From Pseudomonas lutea (GTDB lineage: Bacteria; Pseudomonadota; Gammaproteobacteria; Pseudomonadales; Pseudomonadaceae), in the NCBI RefSeq assembly GCF_000759445.1, contig NZ_JRMB01000002.1, positions 1,488,001 to 1,552,000 of the forward strand: a DNA stretch of 64,000 nt, in the 5' to 3' direction. Under the pieces are notes generated by a model that worked only from the letters and a program-made list of their open reading frames with translations, did no database searches and was not told where the DNA came from. The position numbers and the translations under genes were made by a program. Shown here piece after piece: positions 52,903-62,374 of this stretch. Within the stretch, counting starts at the first letter, position 1, and each line of letters begins with the position of its first letter.

Positions 52903-54564
52903 TTACAGTTCCAGCGGCTCCGGATTCAGATCTGGATCGACGTCGCTTTTGTCCTGTTTGATCGGGTCAATATCCGGCTTGACGGTAGCCGGGTGATCGC
53001 TGATGTCGGGAGGCGGAGCCAGTTGGAGGATGTCGGAGGTGTAGGTCCACTCTTCCATCACGCGCTTGGGGTCGTCGTTCAGGTGCGTGCCGTAGCTGGG
53101 AACGATCTGGCGAATTTTGTCCTGCCACGCCGGTGAGGCCACTTTGTCCTTGAACAGCTTTTGCAGGACATCGAGCATGATCGGCGCTGCGGTCGAGGCG
53201 CCAGGCGAAGCACCCAGCAAGCCGGCGATACTGCCATCTTCAGAGCTGACCACTTCGGTTCCGAGCTTGAGTACGCCGCCGTTCTTCTCATCGCGCTTGA
53301 TGATCTGCACACGCTGTCCGGCTTGCCACAGTCGCCAGTCCTCTTTCCTGGCGTGCGGAAAATACTCCTTCAACGCGTTGAAGCGGTCGTCGTCGGACTG
53401 CATCAATTGCCCTGCCAGATACTGCACAAGGTCGAACTGATCGATGCCGACCTTGGTCATCGGCCAGACGTTATGCAGGGTCATGCTGCCGAATAAGTCG
53501 AGGTAAGACCCTTCTTTGAGGAGCTTGGTGGAGAACGTCGCAAACGGCCCGAACAGAATGACCCGTTTGCCATCCAGCACACGTGTGTCCAAGTGAGGAA
53601 CCGACATCGGCGGCGCACCGGTGGAAGCAATGCCATACGCCTTGGCCATGTGCCGCTCGGCAATGGTCGGGTTCTCAGTCACCAGGAACGAGCCGCCCAC
53701 AGGAAAGCCTGCGTATTCCTTCGCTTCGGGAATACCCGATTTCTGCAACAGGGTAATGGCGCTGCCGCCGGCACCGATGAAAAGAAACTTGGCGTCAGTG
53801 GCCGACTCGGTGCCGTCCTTCAGATTCTTGTATTCGACATGCCATGAACCATCGTCGTTACGGGTGATGTCCCGTACTTCGCTGGACAACTTGAGCGAGA
53901 AGTTGGGCCTGCCCTGTAGATAGCTCACGTACTGGCGGGTTATTTCGCCAAAGTTCACGTCCGTGCCGATGGGCGCCCACGTTACGGCAAGCTTCTGATT
54001 GGGGTCTCGTCCTTCCATCATCAGCGGAACCCACTTCTTGATCTGCTCGGGGTCTTCGGAATATTGCATCGGACGGAACAGCGGACTGGCCTGCAAGGCT
54101 TCGTAGCGTTTTTTCAAGAACCGGATGTTGTCATCGCCCCAGACAAAACTCATGTGCGGCGTTGAGTTGATAAAAGAGCGCGGGTTCTTCAACACGTTTT
54201 GCCTGACTTGCCACGCAAGAAATTGCCGGGTGATCTGGAACGCTTCGTTGATTTCGATGGCCTTGCTGATGTTGACCTTGCCGTCCTTGTCTTCCGGCGT
54301 GTAGTTGAGCTCCGCCAACGCAGAATGCCCGGTGCCCGCATTGTTCCAGCCATTGGAGCTTTCTTCGGCCACTGCGTCGAGGCGTTCAACCATCTCCATC
54401 GACCAGCCAGGTTCCAGCTCATTTAGCCAGATACCCAGCGTCGAACTCATGATGCCGCCGCCAACTAGCAGGACATCGACTTTTCGAGTCTCGGCGGCCT
54501 GCGCGCTACACAGATTCAACGACAGACCGAAGCCGGCCATCGCCATGAAAATTGCACTTTTCAT
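52903..54564 (-). CDS. mqo: Malate:quinone oxidoreductase with N-terminal signal-like segment
   Basis: 553 residues from ATG 54564. FAD-dependent oxidation of malate to oxaloacetate with quinone reduction. FAD motif [19 protein letters not shown] starts only at residue 29, after a signal-like segment ([25 protein letters not shown]). [22 protein letters not shown] and [13 protein letters not shown] are family blocks. The C-terminal 45 residues are Asp/Pro-rich. The leading segment suggests export or an anchored form, unlike the cytosolic peripheral enzyme of E. coli. Confidence 0.93.
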   Translation of the reverse strand: MKSAIFMAMAGFGLSLNLCSAQAAETRKVDVLLVGGGIMSSTLGIWLNELEPGWSMEMVERLDAVAEESSNGWNNAGTGHSALAELNYTPEDKDGKVNISKAIEINEAFQITRQFLAWQVRQNVLKNPRSFINSTPHMSFVWGDDNIRFLKKRYEALQASPLFRPMQYSEDPEQIKKWVPLMMEGRDPNQKLAVTWAPIGTDVNFGEITRQYVSYLQGRPNFSLKLSSEVRDITRNDDGSWHVEYKNLKDGTESATDAKFLFIGAGGSAITLLQKSGIPEAKEYAGFPVGGSFLVTENPTIAERHMAKAYGIASTGAPPMSVPHLDTRVLDGKRVILFGPFATFSTKLLKEGSYLDLFGSMTLHNVWPMTKVGIDQFDLVQYLAGQLMQSDDDRFNALKEYFPHARKEDWRLWQAGQRVQIIKRDEKNGGVLKLGTEVVSSEDGSIAGLLGASPGASTAAPIMLDVLQKLFKDKVASPAWQDKIRQIVPSYGTHLNDDPKRVMEEWTYTSDILQLAPPPDISDHPATVKPDIDPIKQDKSDVDPDLNPEPLEL

Positions 54565-54939
54565 GTCGTAACTCCCCACATTTCGATTCTTCAAAGCTCA
54601 TTTGGTCTGCCATCAAGTTGCACGGCAGCGGCGTCCGACCCTGACTTGAGCAAGCTTGCGAACACCGCTACTGCCTCGCCGCCGTTCATCCGCGATTTAC
54701 CTTGACCAACCCTGTGTCTGTTGCGCGCAAATAGCGCACTCACTTTTTCCGACAGGGTCGTCAGGCTGCGTGTCCGCATAATCGACGGATGGTGCCCGGA
54801 CAGGCATTGATCGCGCGGGTGCCCATTGGCGAGCGTCGAAACTGAACGGCAGGATGCCTTGCGGGTACGGCATATTTGGGAATCAGCGCGCTATATTGGC
54901 GAAGCGCTGCCCTTTTCCCCCGACATAAGGAGCCGTGGA
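54565..54939. other. Intergenic region between mqo and a kinase-like gene
   Basis: 375 bases with divergent promoters expected. No gene, repeat or clear motif is recognised. Confidence 0.4.
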
Positions 54940-55425
54940 ATGGCCAAGCCCATACTTCATCTTTTGTGCGGAAAAATCGCATCAGGAAAGTCCACGCTGG
55001 CGAAGGCTCTGAGCGCCGAGCACAGCGTGATTTTGCTCACTGAAGATCAATGGCTTTCAAGGCTCTACCCGGAGCAGATCCGTTCGGTCACCGACTACGT
55101 TCGTCTTGCGCGCCAGCTGCGGAACGTCACAGGGCCTCTGGTGATTGATCTGCTGAGAGCGGGCGTGACTGTGGTTCTCGACTTCCCTGCCAATACCCCC
55201 GCAGACCGCCAATGGCTGCGCAGCTTGGCCGACGACGCACAGGCCAGTCATTGCCTCCACTTCATCGACATCGACGACGACACGTGCCGGGCCCGCTTGC
55301 ATCGCAGAAACGAGCGCGGCGAGCATGACTTTGCAGCGACTGATGCCGAGTTCGATTTGATTACAAGCTGCTTTCAGCCGCCGAATGAGCAGGAGGGGCT
55401 TGATGTGGTTGTGCATGGGATGTGA
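54940..55425 (+). CDS. Small P-loop kinase-like ATPase
   Basis: 161 residues from ATG 54940, with AAGGAG eight bases upstream; the frame opens 38 codons earlier without a site. Walker A LLCGKIASGKST at about 7-18; LLTEDQWLSRLYPEQI likely binds substrate; VTVVLDFPANTPADRQWL is a Walker B-like strand; RARLHRRNERG is a lid. Resembles AAA_33/zeta-toxin-like or shikimate-type kinases. No antitoxin partner adjacent, so a housekeeping small-molecule kinase is more likely. Confidence 0.8.
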   Translation: MAKPILHLLCGKIASGKSTLAKALSAEHSVILLTEDQWLSRLYPEQIRSVTDYVRLARQLRNVTGPLVIDLLRAGVTVVLDFPANTPADRQWLRSLADDAQASHCLHFIDIDDDTCRARLHRRNERGEHDFAATDAEFDLITSCFQPPNEQEGLDVVVHGM

Positions 55426-55624
55426 TTGCTTTGAGGTACCGGATAACAGGCCAGCTTTCTCATGTTCTTTTGGCGATAACGGGTAAGGCGCCTGGCATTG
55501 GTTAGATTGCTCGCGCCCCCTCCCCCATACCGCGCCCATCTAGTAACGTATACCCATCCAACGGGCCCTCGCGTCTGCGCCAAGACAGCGACCCGCCATC
55601 AGAAACACGATAGAAGGCCCAACC

Positions 55625-55945
55625 GTGCATAAAGTCCGATTGATCAAGTACGTCTGGACTCACCAGACACCGGAGATTTCTTCGGAGTGGTCCAAGCTGC
55701 TCTACGAAGTCGAACTGCCGTTCGTCCCTTTTCACGGGCTGAACATTCAGCTGCCCATGCAGCGTGTCTGGCGGATCCGGGATGTGGAGTGGAACGTCGA
55801 GGAGCAGACCTTTCGGTGCCATATCGAAGATCAATTCATGAACTTGCTGGACGTCGATGACTCGTACGAAGACTGGATCGAAACGTTGCTTGAATGCGGA
55901 TGGGTGCTGAGCGGCCGCTACACCAACGAGCACAACAAGACCTGA
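55625..55945 (+). CDS. Hypothetical protein
   Basis: 106 residues from GTG 55625, GAAGG 8 bases upstream. Beta-rich, Trp-rich (VWTHQTPEISSEWSKLLYEVELPFVP; IRDVEWNVEEQTFRCHIED). No domain recognised. Stands alone. Confidence 0.6.
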   Translation: MHKVRLIKYVWTHQTPEISSEWSKLLYEVELPFVPFHGLNIQLPMQRVWRIRDVEWNVEEQTFRCHIEDQFMNLLDVDDSYEDWIETLLECGWVLSGRYTNEHNKT

Positions 55946-56087
55946 CACGCAGTTGGGCGGATATGTCTCTGGAATGTGCGCAGGATGCGCACTGTGCCCG
56001 GCAGAGATAACGAACCGATGCCAGACTCGACAGCACACCAGGCACAAGACCTGTTCTGACGCCCTCTTCTCTTTGAGCACAACTGCC

Positions 56088-56837
56088 ATGAAATGGATTT
56101 CCCGTTGCATCCGTTCTGCGGCCGCTGCGCTTATTGCGTGCTCGTCGGCTGCATTCGCCCTGCCCACCGTTGACTTGTACATGGCTGAGGCGCCGCCGCT
56201 GACCATGGTCACCCAAGGTGATCAGCACGGCGTGGCCGGCGACATCACGCTAAAGGCCATGACCATGGCGGGGTATTTACCCGCCATCCTGTCGCCACCC
56301 TGGCCGCGCGCACAACGCGATGTGATGCTGGGCGCCAACAAGCTTATTGCACCGCTTACGCGCACCCAGAGTCGGGAAAGTCATTACACGTGGATCGCTG
56401 CGCTGATGCCGATGGACCGGGCATTTTTCAGCCTGAATCACCACGTCGAGAGCTTTGAAGAAGCGCGCAAGACTTTCAAGATGATTGCCGTGGGCAGCGG
56501 CTCTGCTCAGGAAGTGCGCCTGCTGGAGGAAGGTTTTTCCGCGGCGCAGATTTACCCGCTGAAGATCGGTGAAAACCCGGCGCTGATGCTGCTCAAAGGC
56601 CGGGTGGATGCCTGGTTCAACGGCGTACCGGAAACGCTTTCTATCTGGAAGCAAATCAGCGATCGCCCGCTATTTATGAGCAGAACGCTCATGACCGCCG
56701 ATCTGTATCTGGCGTGTTCAAAGGACTGCGACCCGCAGATGGTCGAGAAGCTGAAGGCCGCAATCGATACGCTGCAATCCAATGGCACCATCAAACGCGT
56801 GCAGCATGAATACCTGAAAGACCTGTCCGCCCGATAA
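56088..56837 (+). CDS. Periplasmic substrate-binding protein, family 3
   Basis: 249 residues from ATG 56088; signal peptide MKWISRCIRSAAAALIACSSAAFA. Binding-protein layout: LYMAEAPPLTMVTQGDQHGVAGDI, PWPRAQRDVMLGANKLIAPLTRT, KLKAAIDTLQSNGTIKRVQHEYL. As with the gene at 16563-17318 it has no permease or ATPase neighbours; the PWPRAQ block is shared with that orphan group. Ligand unknown. Confidence 0.82.
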   Translation: MKWISRCIRSAAAALIACSSAAFALPTVDLYMAEAPPLTMVTQGDQHGVAGDITLKAMTMAGYLPAILSPPWPRAQRDVMLGANKLIAPLTRTQSRESHYTWIAALMPMDRAFFSLNHHVESFEEARKTFKMIAVGSGSAQEVRLLEEGFSAAQIYPLKIGENPALMLLKGRVDAWFNGVPETLSIWKQISDRPLFMSRTLMTADLYLACSKDCDPQMVEKLKAAIDTLQSNGTIKRVQHEYLKDLSAR

Positions 56838-56876
56838 ACCGGGCAAAATCAGCCTTGGCCGTGAAGGCCACCTTGA

Positions 56877-57836
56877 TCACGGCACCAGGATGACCTTTTC
56901 CGCACCGCCCTGATTCACATCGGCATAGCGCGCGACGCCCTCGTCGAGCGGCGACTCCAACAGCCCGGTCGGCAGCGGCAGAGTCCCCTCGTCGAACAGT
57001 TTGCCAAACTGCTCCAGCATGCGTGCGCAGGCCTCAACGCCGTACAGCAGCGAATTGATGCCCACCACTGAACCGCCTTTGCGGTACAGCGCCAGCGCTG
57101 GCAGCTGAACGTGACCGTCTACCGGGGCGGCGATAATGGCGATGCGGCCAAATGGAGCCAGCGCAGGCACCGCTGCCGGAAGCCAAAAACCGGTAGTGTC
57201 GAAGATCACATCGGCGCCGCCTGCAAACACAGCATTCACCTGAGCGCCAAGGTCTTCCGGCTTGTCGAGCTGGATGGCGTCGAAGCCTTGCGCTTGCAGC
57301 GCTCGCAGCTGATCCGGTTTACGCACCGCAGCCAGCACCTGGGCCCCGCGCACCTTGGCCAGCGCAATGGCTGCGCTCCCTACAGCGCCATTGGCACCGA
57401 TGACCAGCAAACGCGTACCCGCCTTCACCAGGCTGCGCTCAAGCGCGTCCCACGCTGTGGTGTACGGCACGCCCAGGCTGGCCGCCTGCACAAAACTCAG
57501 TGATGCCGGCTTGAGCGCCACGCCTTTAGCGGAGAGCGCGATGTAGCCGGCATGCGAGCCGTCGCGAAGAAAGCCGATTTCCTTGCCCGTGCCCCAGACT
57601 TCCTGACCGATTAGCGCCTGCGGGCCTTCAACCACAACGCCTGCAAAGTCGCGACCCGGCACACGGGGCATCGTGGTGTAGGGGAAGCGGCCAAGCACGT
57701 TTTTGACGTCGCTGGGGTTAAGGCCCGCAGCCTTGATTTGCACGAGTACTTCGCCAGTGGCCGGAACAGGCGTAGGCAGCTCGACCACTTGCAGCGCAGC
57801 CAGGTCGCCCGTACGTGAAAATTGCAGTGCTTTCAT
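56877..57836 (-). CDS. Quinone oxidoreductase-like MDR enzyme
   Basis: 319 residues from ATG 57836. GroES-like half: IKAAGLNPSDVKNVLGRFPYTTMPRVPGRDFAGVVVEGP; Rossmann motif LLVIGANGAVGSAAIALAKVRGAQ. No zinc ligands. Read leftward after xapX and the AraC-type regulator, likely one regulated set. Confidence 0.9.
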   Translation of the reverse strand: MKALQFSRTGDLAALQVVELPTPVPATGEVLVQIKAAGLNPSDVKNVLGRFPYTTMPRVPGRDFAGVVVEGPQALIGQEVWGTGKEIGFLRDGSHAGYIALSAKGVALKPASLSFVQAASLGVPYTTAWDALERSLVKAGTRLLVIGANGAVGSAAIALAKVRGAQVLAAVRKPDQLRALQAQGFDAIQLDKPEDLGAQVNAVFAGGADVIFDTTGFWLPAAVPALAPFGRIAIIAAPVDGHVQLPALALYRKGGSVVGINSLLYGVEACARMLEQFGKLFDEGTLPLPTGLLESPLDEGVARYADVNQGGAEKVILVP

Positions 57837-57874
57837 GGTGAGTTCGTCCAGAAGTGTGAAAAGAGGTCGTTGCT

Positions 57875-58048
57875 TCAAGCCGCCAGGTTGGCGAAGAACT
57901 GCTTGCCCACCGGCCATAGCCATTCACCGGCCTGCATGCCGAGCAAACCAACGAGAGCGACGAGGGGCGGCGCAGGTGAGCGGAAATCCAGAAGGCCGTA
58001 CAGCAAACCGACGGCGATACCGATAGCGAGGGAAATGACGTAGCTCAT
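57875..58048 (-). CDS. XapX domain protein
   Basis: 57 residues read from the sequence on the minus strand, ATG 58048 with CCGGAG upstream, TGA at 57875-57877. Reads MSYVISLAIGIAVGLLYGLL then DFRSPAPPLVALVGLLGMQAGE, two short membrane spans with the PAPP turn typical of XapX. Family role unknown. Lies 38 bases before the quinone oxidoreductase start. Confidence 0.85.
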   Translation of the reverse strand: MSYVISLAIGIAVGLLYGLLDFRSPAPPLVALVGLLGMQAGEWLWPVGKQFFANLAA

Positions 58049-58180
58049 GAAAAACTCCGGGGCATCTGGCGCGCGGCTCGATTGCGGCGCGACTGCGTTA
58101 AGCGATGACCAGAGTGTAAGAAGGCAGAGCAGAAGCTACCGGCCAAGTGCTTCTGAATTTCGGACAGAGTAGCGGTGGGG

Positions 58181-58957
58181 TCAGCTTGCAGGATCGATGA
58201 CCGGGTACTGGGAGGGCGCCACGCCCAGCTCGCGGCGGAACATGTCACTGAAACTGCTGGGCGAATAGCCCATCGAGCGGGCGATGGTGTTAACCGGGAC
58301 GCCCTGAATGATCTCGGCAACCGACGTCGCCAGCTGCACCTGCCGCCGCCACTCGGCGAAGCCCATCCCCAGCACCGCCTGGAACAGCCGAGACAGCGTC
58401 CGCACGCTGGCGCCGGCATTTTCAGCATGCTGCTCGAAGGACACATCGATGGAGGGCTCGATCATTACCGCCTGACACACGTTCATCAGCCTGCGGTCGC
58501 TGTCATCAGGCATCGGCACTTTGAGCAGCGAACGCCGGGCACGCTTGAGTTCGAGCAACGCCAGGTTAGCCACAGCATCGTAGTAGGCGGAAACCTTGTC
58601 CTGCTCCGCGACCAGGCTCACGATCAGCTCGCGCAACAGGCGTCCGACTTCCAACACCTGGACGGTAGGGTCGAGGGTGACGGCGAGTGTCGGGCGCAGG
58701 TAGATGTTGCGCATCTCCAGGTCCGATACCACACGGATGCCATGTGGTACGCCCGGTGGCAACCACACCGCGCGCTGCGGCGGCACCACCAGCGCTTCAT
58801 TGGGGGTTTCCACCCACATCACACCCGACATGGCGTACAGCACCTGGCCCCACTCATGCTCGTGGGGCTCGATGTACAGCCCACGCGGGTAGGTCCGTGA
58901 CAAAGGCTGCACAGGGACGGCGGTATCGGAGAGGTCGGGTGGCGCGGCAAGTGCCAT
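58181..58957 (-). CDS. AraC family transcriptional regulator
   Basis: 258 residues from ATG 58957. N-terminal cupin (EPHEHEWGQVLYAMSGVMWVETP; PQRAVWLPPGVPHGI) followed by a C-terminal double HTH (ASVRTLSRLFQAVLGMGFAEWRRQVQL; NTIARSMGYSPSSFSDMFRRELGVAPSQYP). Cupin-AraC regulators of this sort sense small ligands. Upstream, same strand, of xapX and the MDR gene, its likely targets. Confidence 0.92.
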   Translation of the reverse strand: MALAAPPDLSDTAVPVQPLSRTYPRGLYIEPHEHEWGQVLYAMSGVMWVETPNEALVVPPQRAVWLPPGVPHGIRVVSDLEMRNIYLRPTLAVTLDPTVQVLEVGRLLRELIVSLVAEQDKVSAYYDAVANLALLELKRARRSLLKVPMPDDSDRRLMNVCQAVMIEPSIDVSFEQHAENAGASVRTLSRLFQAVLGMGFAEWRRQVQLATSVAEIIQGVPVNTIARSMGYSPSSFSDMFRRELGVAPSQYPVIDPAS

Positions 58958-59067
58958 GGTCAAACCGGCTGAAGGGGTGGTGCGGCGATGGTAGCGGGAG
59001 AGCGGGAGGAATCGCCAGCGCGGCGGATTATCAACCACTGCCATTAAATACGGGATTGGCTTATTTC

Positions 59068-59153
59068 GTAGGAGCCTGCTTGCTGGCGAACCGTCATGTC
59101 AGACACCGCTGCGGTGTCTGAATGAACGCTTTCGCCAGCAAGCCGGCTCCTAC
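59068..59153. repeat. REPIN near the AraC-type regulator
   Basis: Arms GTAGGAGCCTGCTTGCTGGC and GCCAGCAAGCCGGCTCCTAC with one mismatch; inside, a second hairpin AGACACCGC/GCGGTGTCT forms the tip. Confidence 0.85.
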
Positions 59154-59183
59154 CGATTTATATCAGCCAGAACACTTCGAGCA

Positions 59184-60452
59184 TCAGAAGACGTTGATCG
59201 GGTAATCCACGAAGATTCGCGTTTCATTACCACCGACGTTGTACTGATCGACATCGTTGGACACGCGCAGGAACGAGTTGCGCAGGCGCACCGAGAGGTC
59301 TTTGACCGGGCCGCTCTGCACCACATAGGTCAGTTGGCTGAACAGTTCACGCTCTTCGCCACGACCACGGCCGCTGCCGTCGTCGATGTTGTCGCCGCGC
59401 ACGTAGGCCACTCGGTAGCTCAGGCCGGGGGTCACGACAGTGCCCAGGTTCACGCCGTAGCCCACTTGCCACGAACGCTCGTCCTTGCCGTTGAAGTCCG
59501 ACCAGTACGAGTTGGCCAGGTAAATGGTGTTGCCACCATCGCCGGTGCCGCTTGCGTTGCGATAGCCGCCATAGGTGTAGCCGGTCTCGCCCGTGCTGCG
59601 CTGATGCGCGAGGGTGAACGAGTGAATGCCCACGGCCCATGTCGCGGCCAGGCTCCAGATCTTGTTGTCGCGGGCGTCGTCGACCGCGAAGTCCTTGTCC
59701 AGCTTGGTCTTGTAGCCATTGAAGTCGAAGGTCAGTGACTGATCTTTCGGCATGGCCCAGACATAGTTCACGTTCACGTACTGCTTCTTCAGCACGTCCT
59801 CGTCATCGGAGGCGTAGAACGCCGCGGTGAGCGCGTCGCTGAATTTGTAGCTGCCGCCGTAGACGTTGATGCTCTTCAGGTCGCCACTGTCGCGGCCTTC
59901 GGCACTCTTGCGGGTCTCGGCGGTGAAGCGGCCGGCCACCAGCGTGAGGTCCTTGATTTCTTTGGAGGTAATCATCGTGCCGGTGTAGGACTCAGGCAGC
60001 AGGCGCGAGTTGTCGTAATTCAGAACTGGCAGTTCCGGCATCATGTCGCCGTACTTCAGTTCGGTGTTCGACACGCGGAATTTCACCGCGCCGCCGAAAC
60101 GCGACAGGTCGTCGGCAGCATTGCCGCTGTCGCCCTGCTTGAAAAAGTCGATACCGCCCGCGCCGCTCTTGCCCTTGCCGCCATCCAGACGCGCCGCGTA
60201 CAGACCGAAGGCATCAACGCCGACGCCGACTACGCCCTGGGTGAAACCGGAGGAATAGCCGGCCATGAACGCCTGGCCCCACTCGGAGCGGTCTTGCGGT
60301 CCATTTTTGTAGTCACGGTTGATGTAGGCGTTGCGCAGGTTGATCTTCAGGCTGCTGTCTTCAACAAAGCCTTTGGAATCTGCCTGACCGTCCGCCATGG
60401 CGTGAGTGGCGGCGAGGATGCCCAGAGTGAGCAGGCCGATACGCTGTTTCAT
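59184..60452 (-). CDS. OprD-family outer membrane porin
   Basis: 422 residues, complete. Signal peptide MKQRIGLLTLGILAATHAMA. OprD features: GFVEDSSLKINLRNAYINRDY, SGFTQGVVGVGVDAFGLYA, PELPVLNYDNSRLLPESYTG, TSKEIKDLTLVAGRF, and a C-terminal Phe (IFVDYPINVF) for BAM recognition. Closer to the OccD than OccK group by the RLLPESYTG segment, from memory. Basic amino acids or peptides are typical substrates; agmatine deiminase lies nearby. Confidence 0.93.
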   Translation of the reverse strand: MKQRIGLLTLGILAATHAMADGQADSKGFVEDSSLKINLRNAYINRDYKNGPQDRSEWGQAFMAGYSSGFTQGVVGVGVDAFGLYAARLDGGKGKSGAGGIDFFKQGDSGNAADDLSRFGGAVKFRVSNTELKYGDMMPELPVLNYDNSRLLPESYTGTMITSKEIKDLTLVAGRFTAETRKSAEGRDSGDLKSINVYGGSYKFSDALTAAFYASDDEDVLKKQYVNVNYVWAMPKDQSLTFDFNGYKTKLDKDFAVDDARDNKIWSLAATWAVGIHSFTLAHQRSTGETGYTYGGYRNASGTGDGGNTIYLANSYWSDFNGKDERSWQVGYGVNLGTVVTPGLSYRVAYVRGDNIDDGSGRGRGEERELFSQLTYVVQSGPVKDLSVRLRNSFLRVSNDVDQYNVGGNETRIFVDYPINVF

Positions 60453-60517
60453 CGTGTTGTCCTTGTGAGCGGATTAATCGCGCGCTGTGGCAAATACCCG
60501 GTGGGGCAATTGCGTCC

Positions 60518-60538
60518 CCGGGACTTGAACAGTCCCGG
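60518..60538. promoter_or_regulatory. Inverted repeat in porin leader
   Basis: CCGGGACT and AGTCCCGG around TGAAC, 66 bases before the porin start. Operator or leader hairpin; binding factor unknown. Confidence 0.45.
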
Positions 60539-60699
60539 AAGCCCGCACGAAATCATCGCAGTGGACGACTGATGCACGTACATGGCGCCTGGCCACAGGC
60601 GGTGGAGGCGCGAATCCTATCCGCGGCCTATCGGGGTGTCAATTTGATGGAAACCAAACTGAGGCAGGCCAGGCCCTGGTGCCTGCACCCACTCTGTGA

Positions 60700-60930
60700 T
60701 CAGCGCTGCAGCACGCCCACCAGTGCTTCGATCTCCGCGTCAGTGATCAATCCGCAGGGATAACGCTTTGACAGCGTTTCGCGGAAGTCCCCGGCCTGAG
60801 CCAGGGCTTGCGCATCATGCATGCGCTCCGTCGGGATCTGGGTCGTCCTTAACCAGTCCGCCATCATCTGCCGTGCTTCACTGCTCGCAGAAAAACCTCG
60901 AGTCACTCGCAACTCATGACCTGCGTTCAT
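60700..60930 (-). CDS. Hypothetical small protein
   Basis: 76 residues, AGAGG upstream of ATG 60930. Helical with Arg/Ala-rich composition (SEARQMMADWLRTTQIPTERM; LITDAEIEALVGVLQ). No family recognised. Confidence 0.6.
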   Translation of the reverse strand: MNAGHELRVTRGFSASSEARQMMADWLRTTQIPTERMHDAQALAQAGDFRETLSKRYPCGLITDAEIEALVGVLQR

Positions 60931-61058
60931 AAGGACAACCTCTTATGTCGTGGACTGCGAAATCTACGGAGCTTTTGTTACAGACGGACTAACCGGAAAG
61001 GACATTGCGCCGAATCGGGATCCATCGCATGACGGCCAGCGGCGAGGCATCCGCCCAT

Positions 61059-61086
61059 AAAAAAGCCCATCGTTTGATGGGCTTGA
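61059..61086 (-). terminator. Terminator after aguA
   Basis: AAGCCCATC / GATGGGCTT stem with short loop, T-run on the minus strand, 23 bases beyond the aguA stop. Confidence 0.85.
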
Positions 61087-61108
61087 TAACAGCAAGAAGT
61101 GAACCAAC

Positions 61109-62215
61109 TCAGCTGCGATGGGGTGCCGGTTGCTGCTGAGTCAGGCAGTGAATGTTGCCACCGCCGAGGAGCATTTCACGCCCGGGCACCATCACCACCT
61201 CGTGTTCCGGGAACAACTGCTGCAGGATCTGCCGGGCCGTGTCATCCATCGGATCGTCGAAACAGGGAGCAATGATGCCGCCATTGACGATCAGAAAGTT
61301 CACGTACGAACCGGCCAGGCGCACCGATGGGTTGCGCTCCTGGCTGCCATGCACCTGATCCACTCCGGCGCACTCTTCTTCGGTGGCAAACAACGGTCCC
61401 GGGATTGGCATCTTGTGCACGACGAACGGACGTCCCTTGGCGTCGCGAGCATTTTCCAGCACGGTCATGGCCGCCTGGCAGCGCGAAAAATTGGGGTCTT
61501 TCGGATCATCTGTCCAGGCGAGTAACACTTCACCGGGGCGTACGTAGCAGCAAAAGTTGTCCACATGGCCGTCGGTCTCGTCGTTGTACAGACCGTCAGG
61601 CAACCAGATGATCTTCTCGACCGACAAGTGATCACGCAACACGGCTTCGATGTCTTCGCGGGACAGGTGCGGATTGCGGTTGGTATTGAGCAGACACTCT
61701 TCTGTGGTGATGAGCGTGCCCTCGCCGTCTACGTGGATCGAGCCGCCTTCGAGCACGAAGTCATCGGTGACGTAGCGTGGGCAGCGTTCGATTTCCAGCA
61801 CTTTGCTGGCGACCTGTTCATCCAGGTTCCAGGGGGCGTACAGCCCGCCGTTGAAGCCGCCCCAGGCATTGAAGCCCCAATCGACGCCCCGTACTTCACC
61901 GTCGTTGTTGATGACGAAGGTCGGCCCGGTGTCACGCACCCAGGCGTCGTTATTGCTGATCTCGACGACGCGAATATTCGGTACATTCAGTCGCGCACGG
62001 GCGTTGTCGTACTGGGCAGCGGATACGCCGACAGTGACCGGCTCGAAGCGGGCGATGGCCTTGGCCAGAGCGACGTGGTCGTTCTGCACCGGCTTGCCGC
62101 CCAGGCGCCAGTTGTCCGGGCGCTCTGGCCAGACCATCCAGATTTGCGTTTGCGGCGCCCATTCGGCTGGCATGTAGAAACCATCGGCGCGGGGGGTGCT
62201 GTTGAGAGTAGTCAC
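61109..62215 (-). CDS. aguA: Agmatine deiminase AguA
   Basis: 368 residues, full length. Hydrolyses agmatine to N-carbamoylputrescine. Guanidino-group modifying fold: [36 protein letters not shown] with the catalytic Asp, [20 protein letters not shown] with His/Asp, and the nucleophile Cys357 in [13 protein letters not shown], the position known for P. aeruginosa AguA. The usual partner aguB is not in the window; a class III aminotransferase lies just upstream on the same strand. Confidence 0.95.
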   Translation of the reverse strand: MTTLNSTPRADGFYMPAEWAPQTQIWMVWPERPDNWRLGGKPVQNDHVALAKAIARFEPVTVGVSAAQYDNARARLNVPNIRVVEISNNDAWVRDTGPTFVINNDGEVRGVDWGFNAWGGFNGGLYAPWNLDEQVASKVLEIERCPRYVTDDFVLEGGSIHVDGEGTLITTEECLLNTNRNPHLSREDIEAVLRDHLSVEKIIWLPDGLYNDETDGHVDNFCCYVRPGEVLLAWTDDPKDPNFSRCQAAMTVLENARDAKGRPFVVHKMPIPGPLFATEEECAGVDQVHGSQERNPSVRLAGSYVNFLIVNGGIIAPCFDDPMDDTARQILQQLFPEHEVVMVPGREMLLGGGNIHCLTQQQPAPHRS

Positions 62216-62374
62216 AGTAATCAGAACTCCATGAACGACGAAGACGCCCAGGCCTGCGAAGAAAACCTGCCAGACGATAAAAATCGAATTTAAACACAGT
62301 TAACCGGAATTTGCCGCGCCAGCCAGTAAAATTAGCCGATATTTATCGGCTATTAACGCAAGGTGTCTGCTGGC

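Noticed and set aside
54940..55425. Zeta-type toxin of a toxin-antitoxin pair
   Set aside because: P-loop kinase features fit, but there is no small antitoxin gene next to it and the upstream region is a normal divergent promoter.
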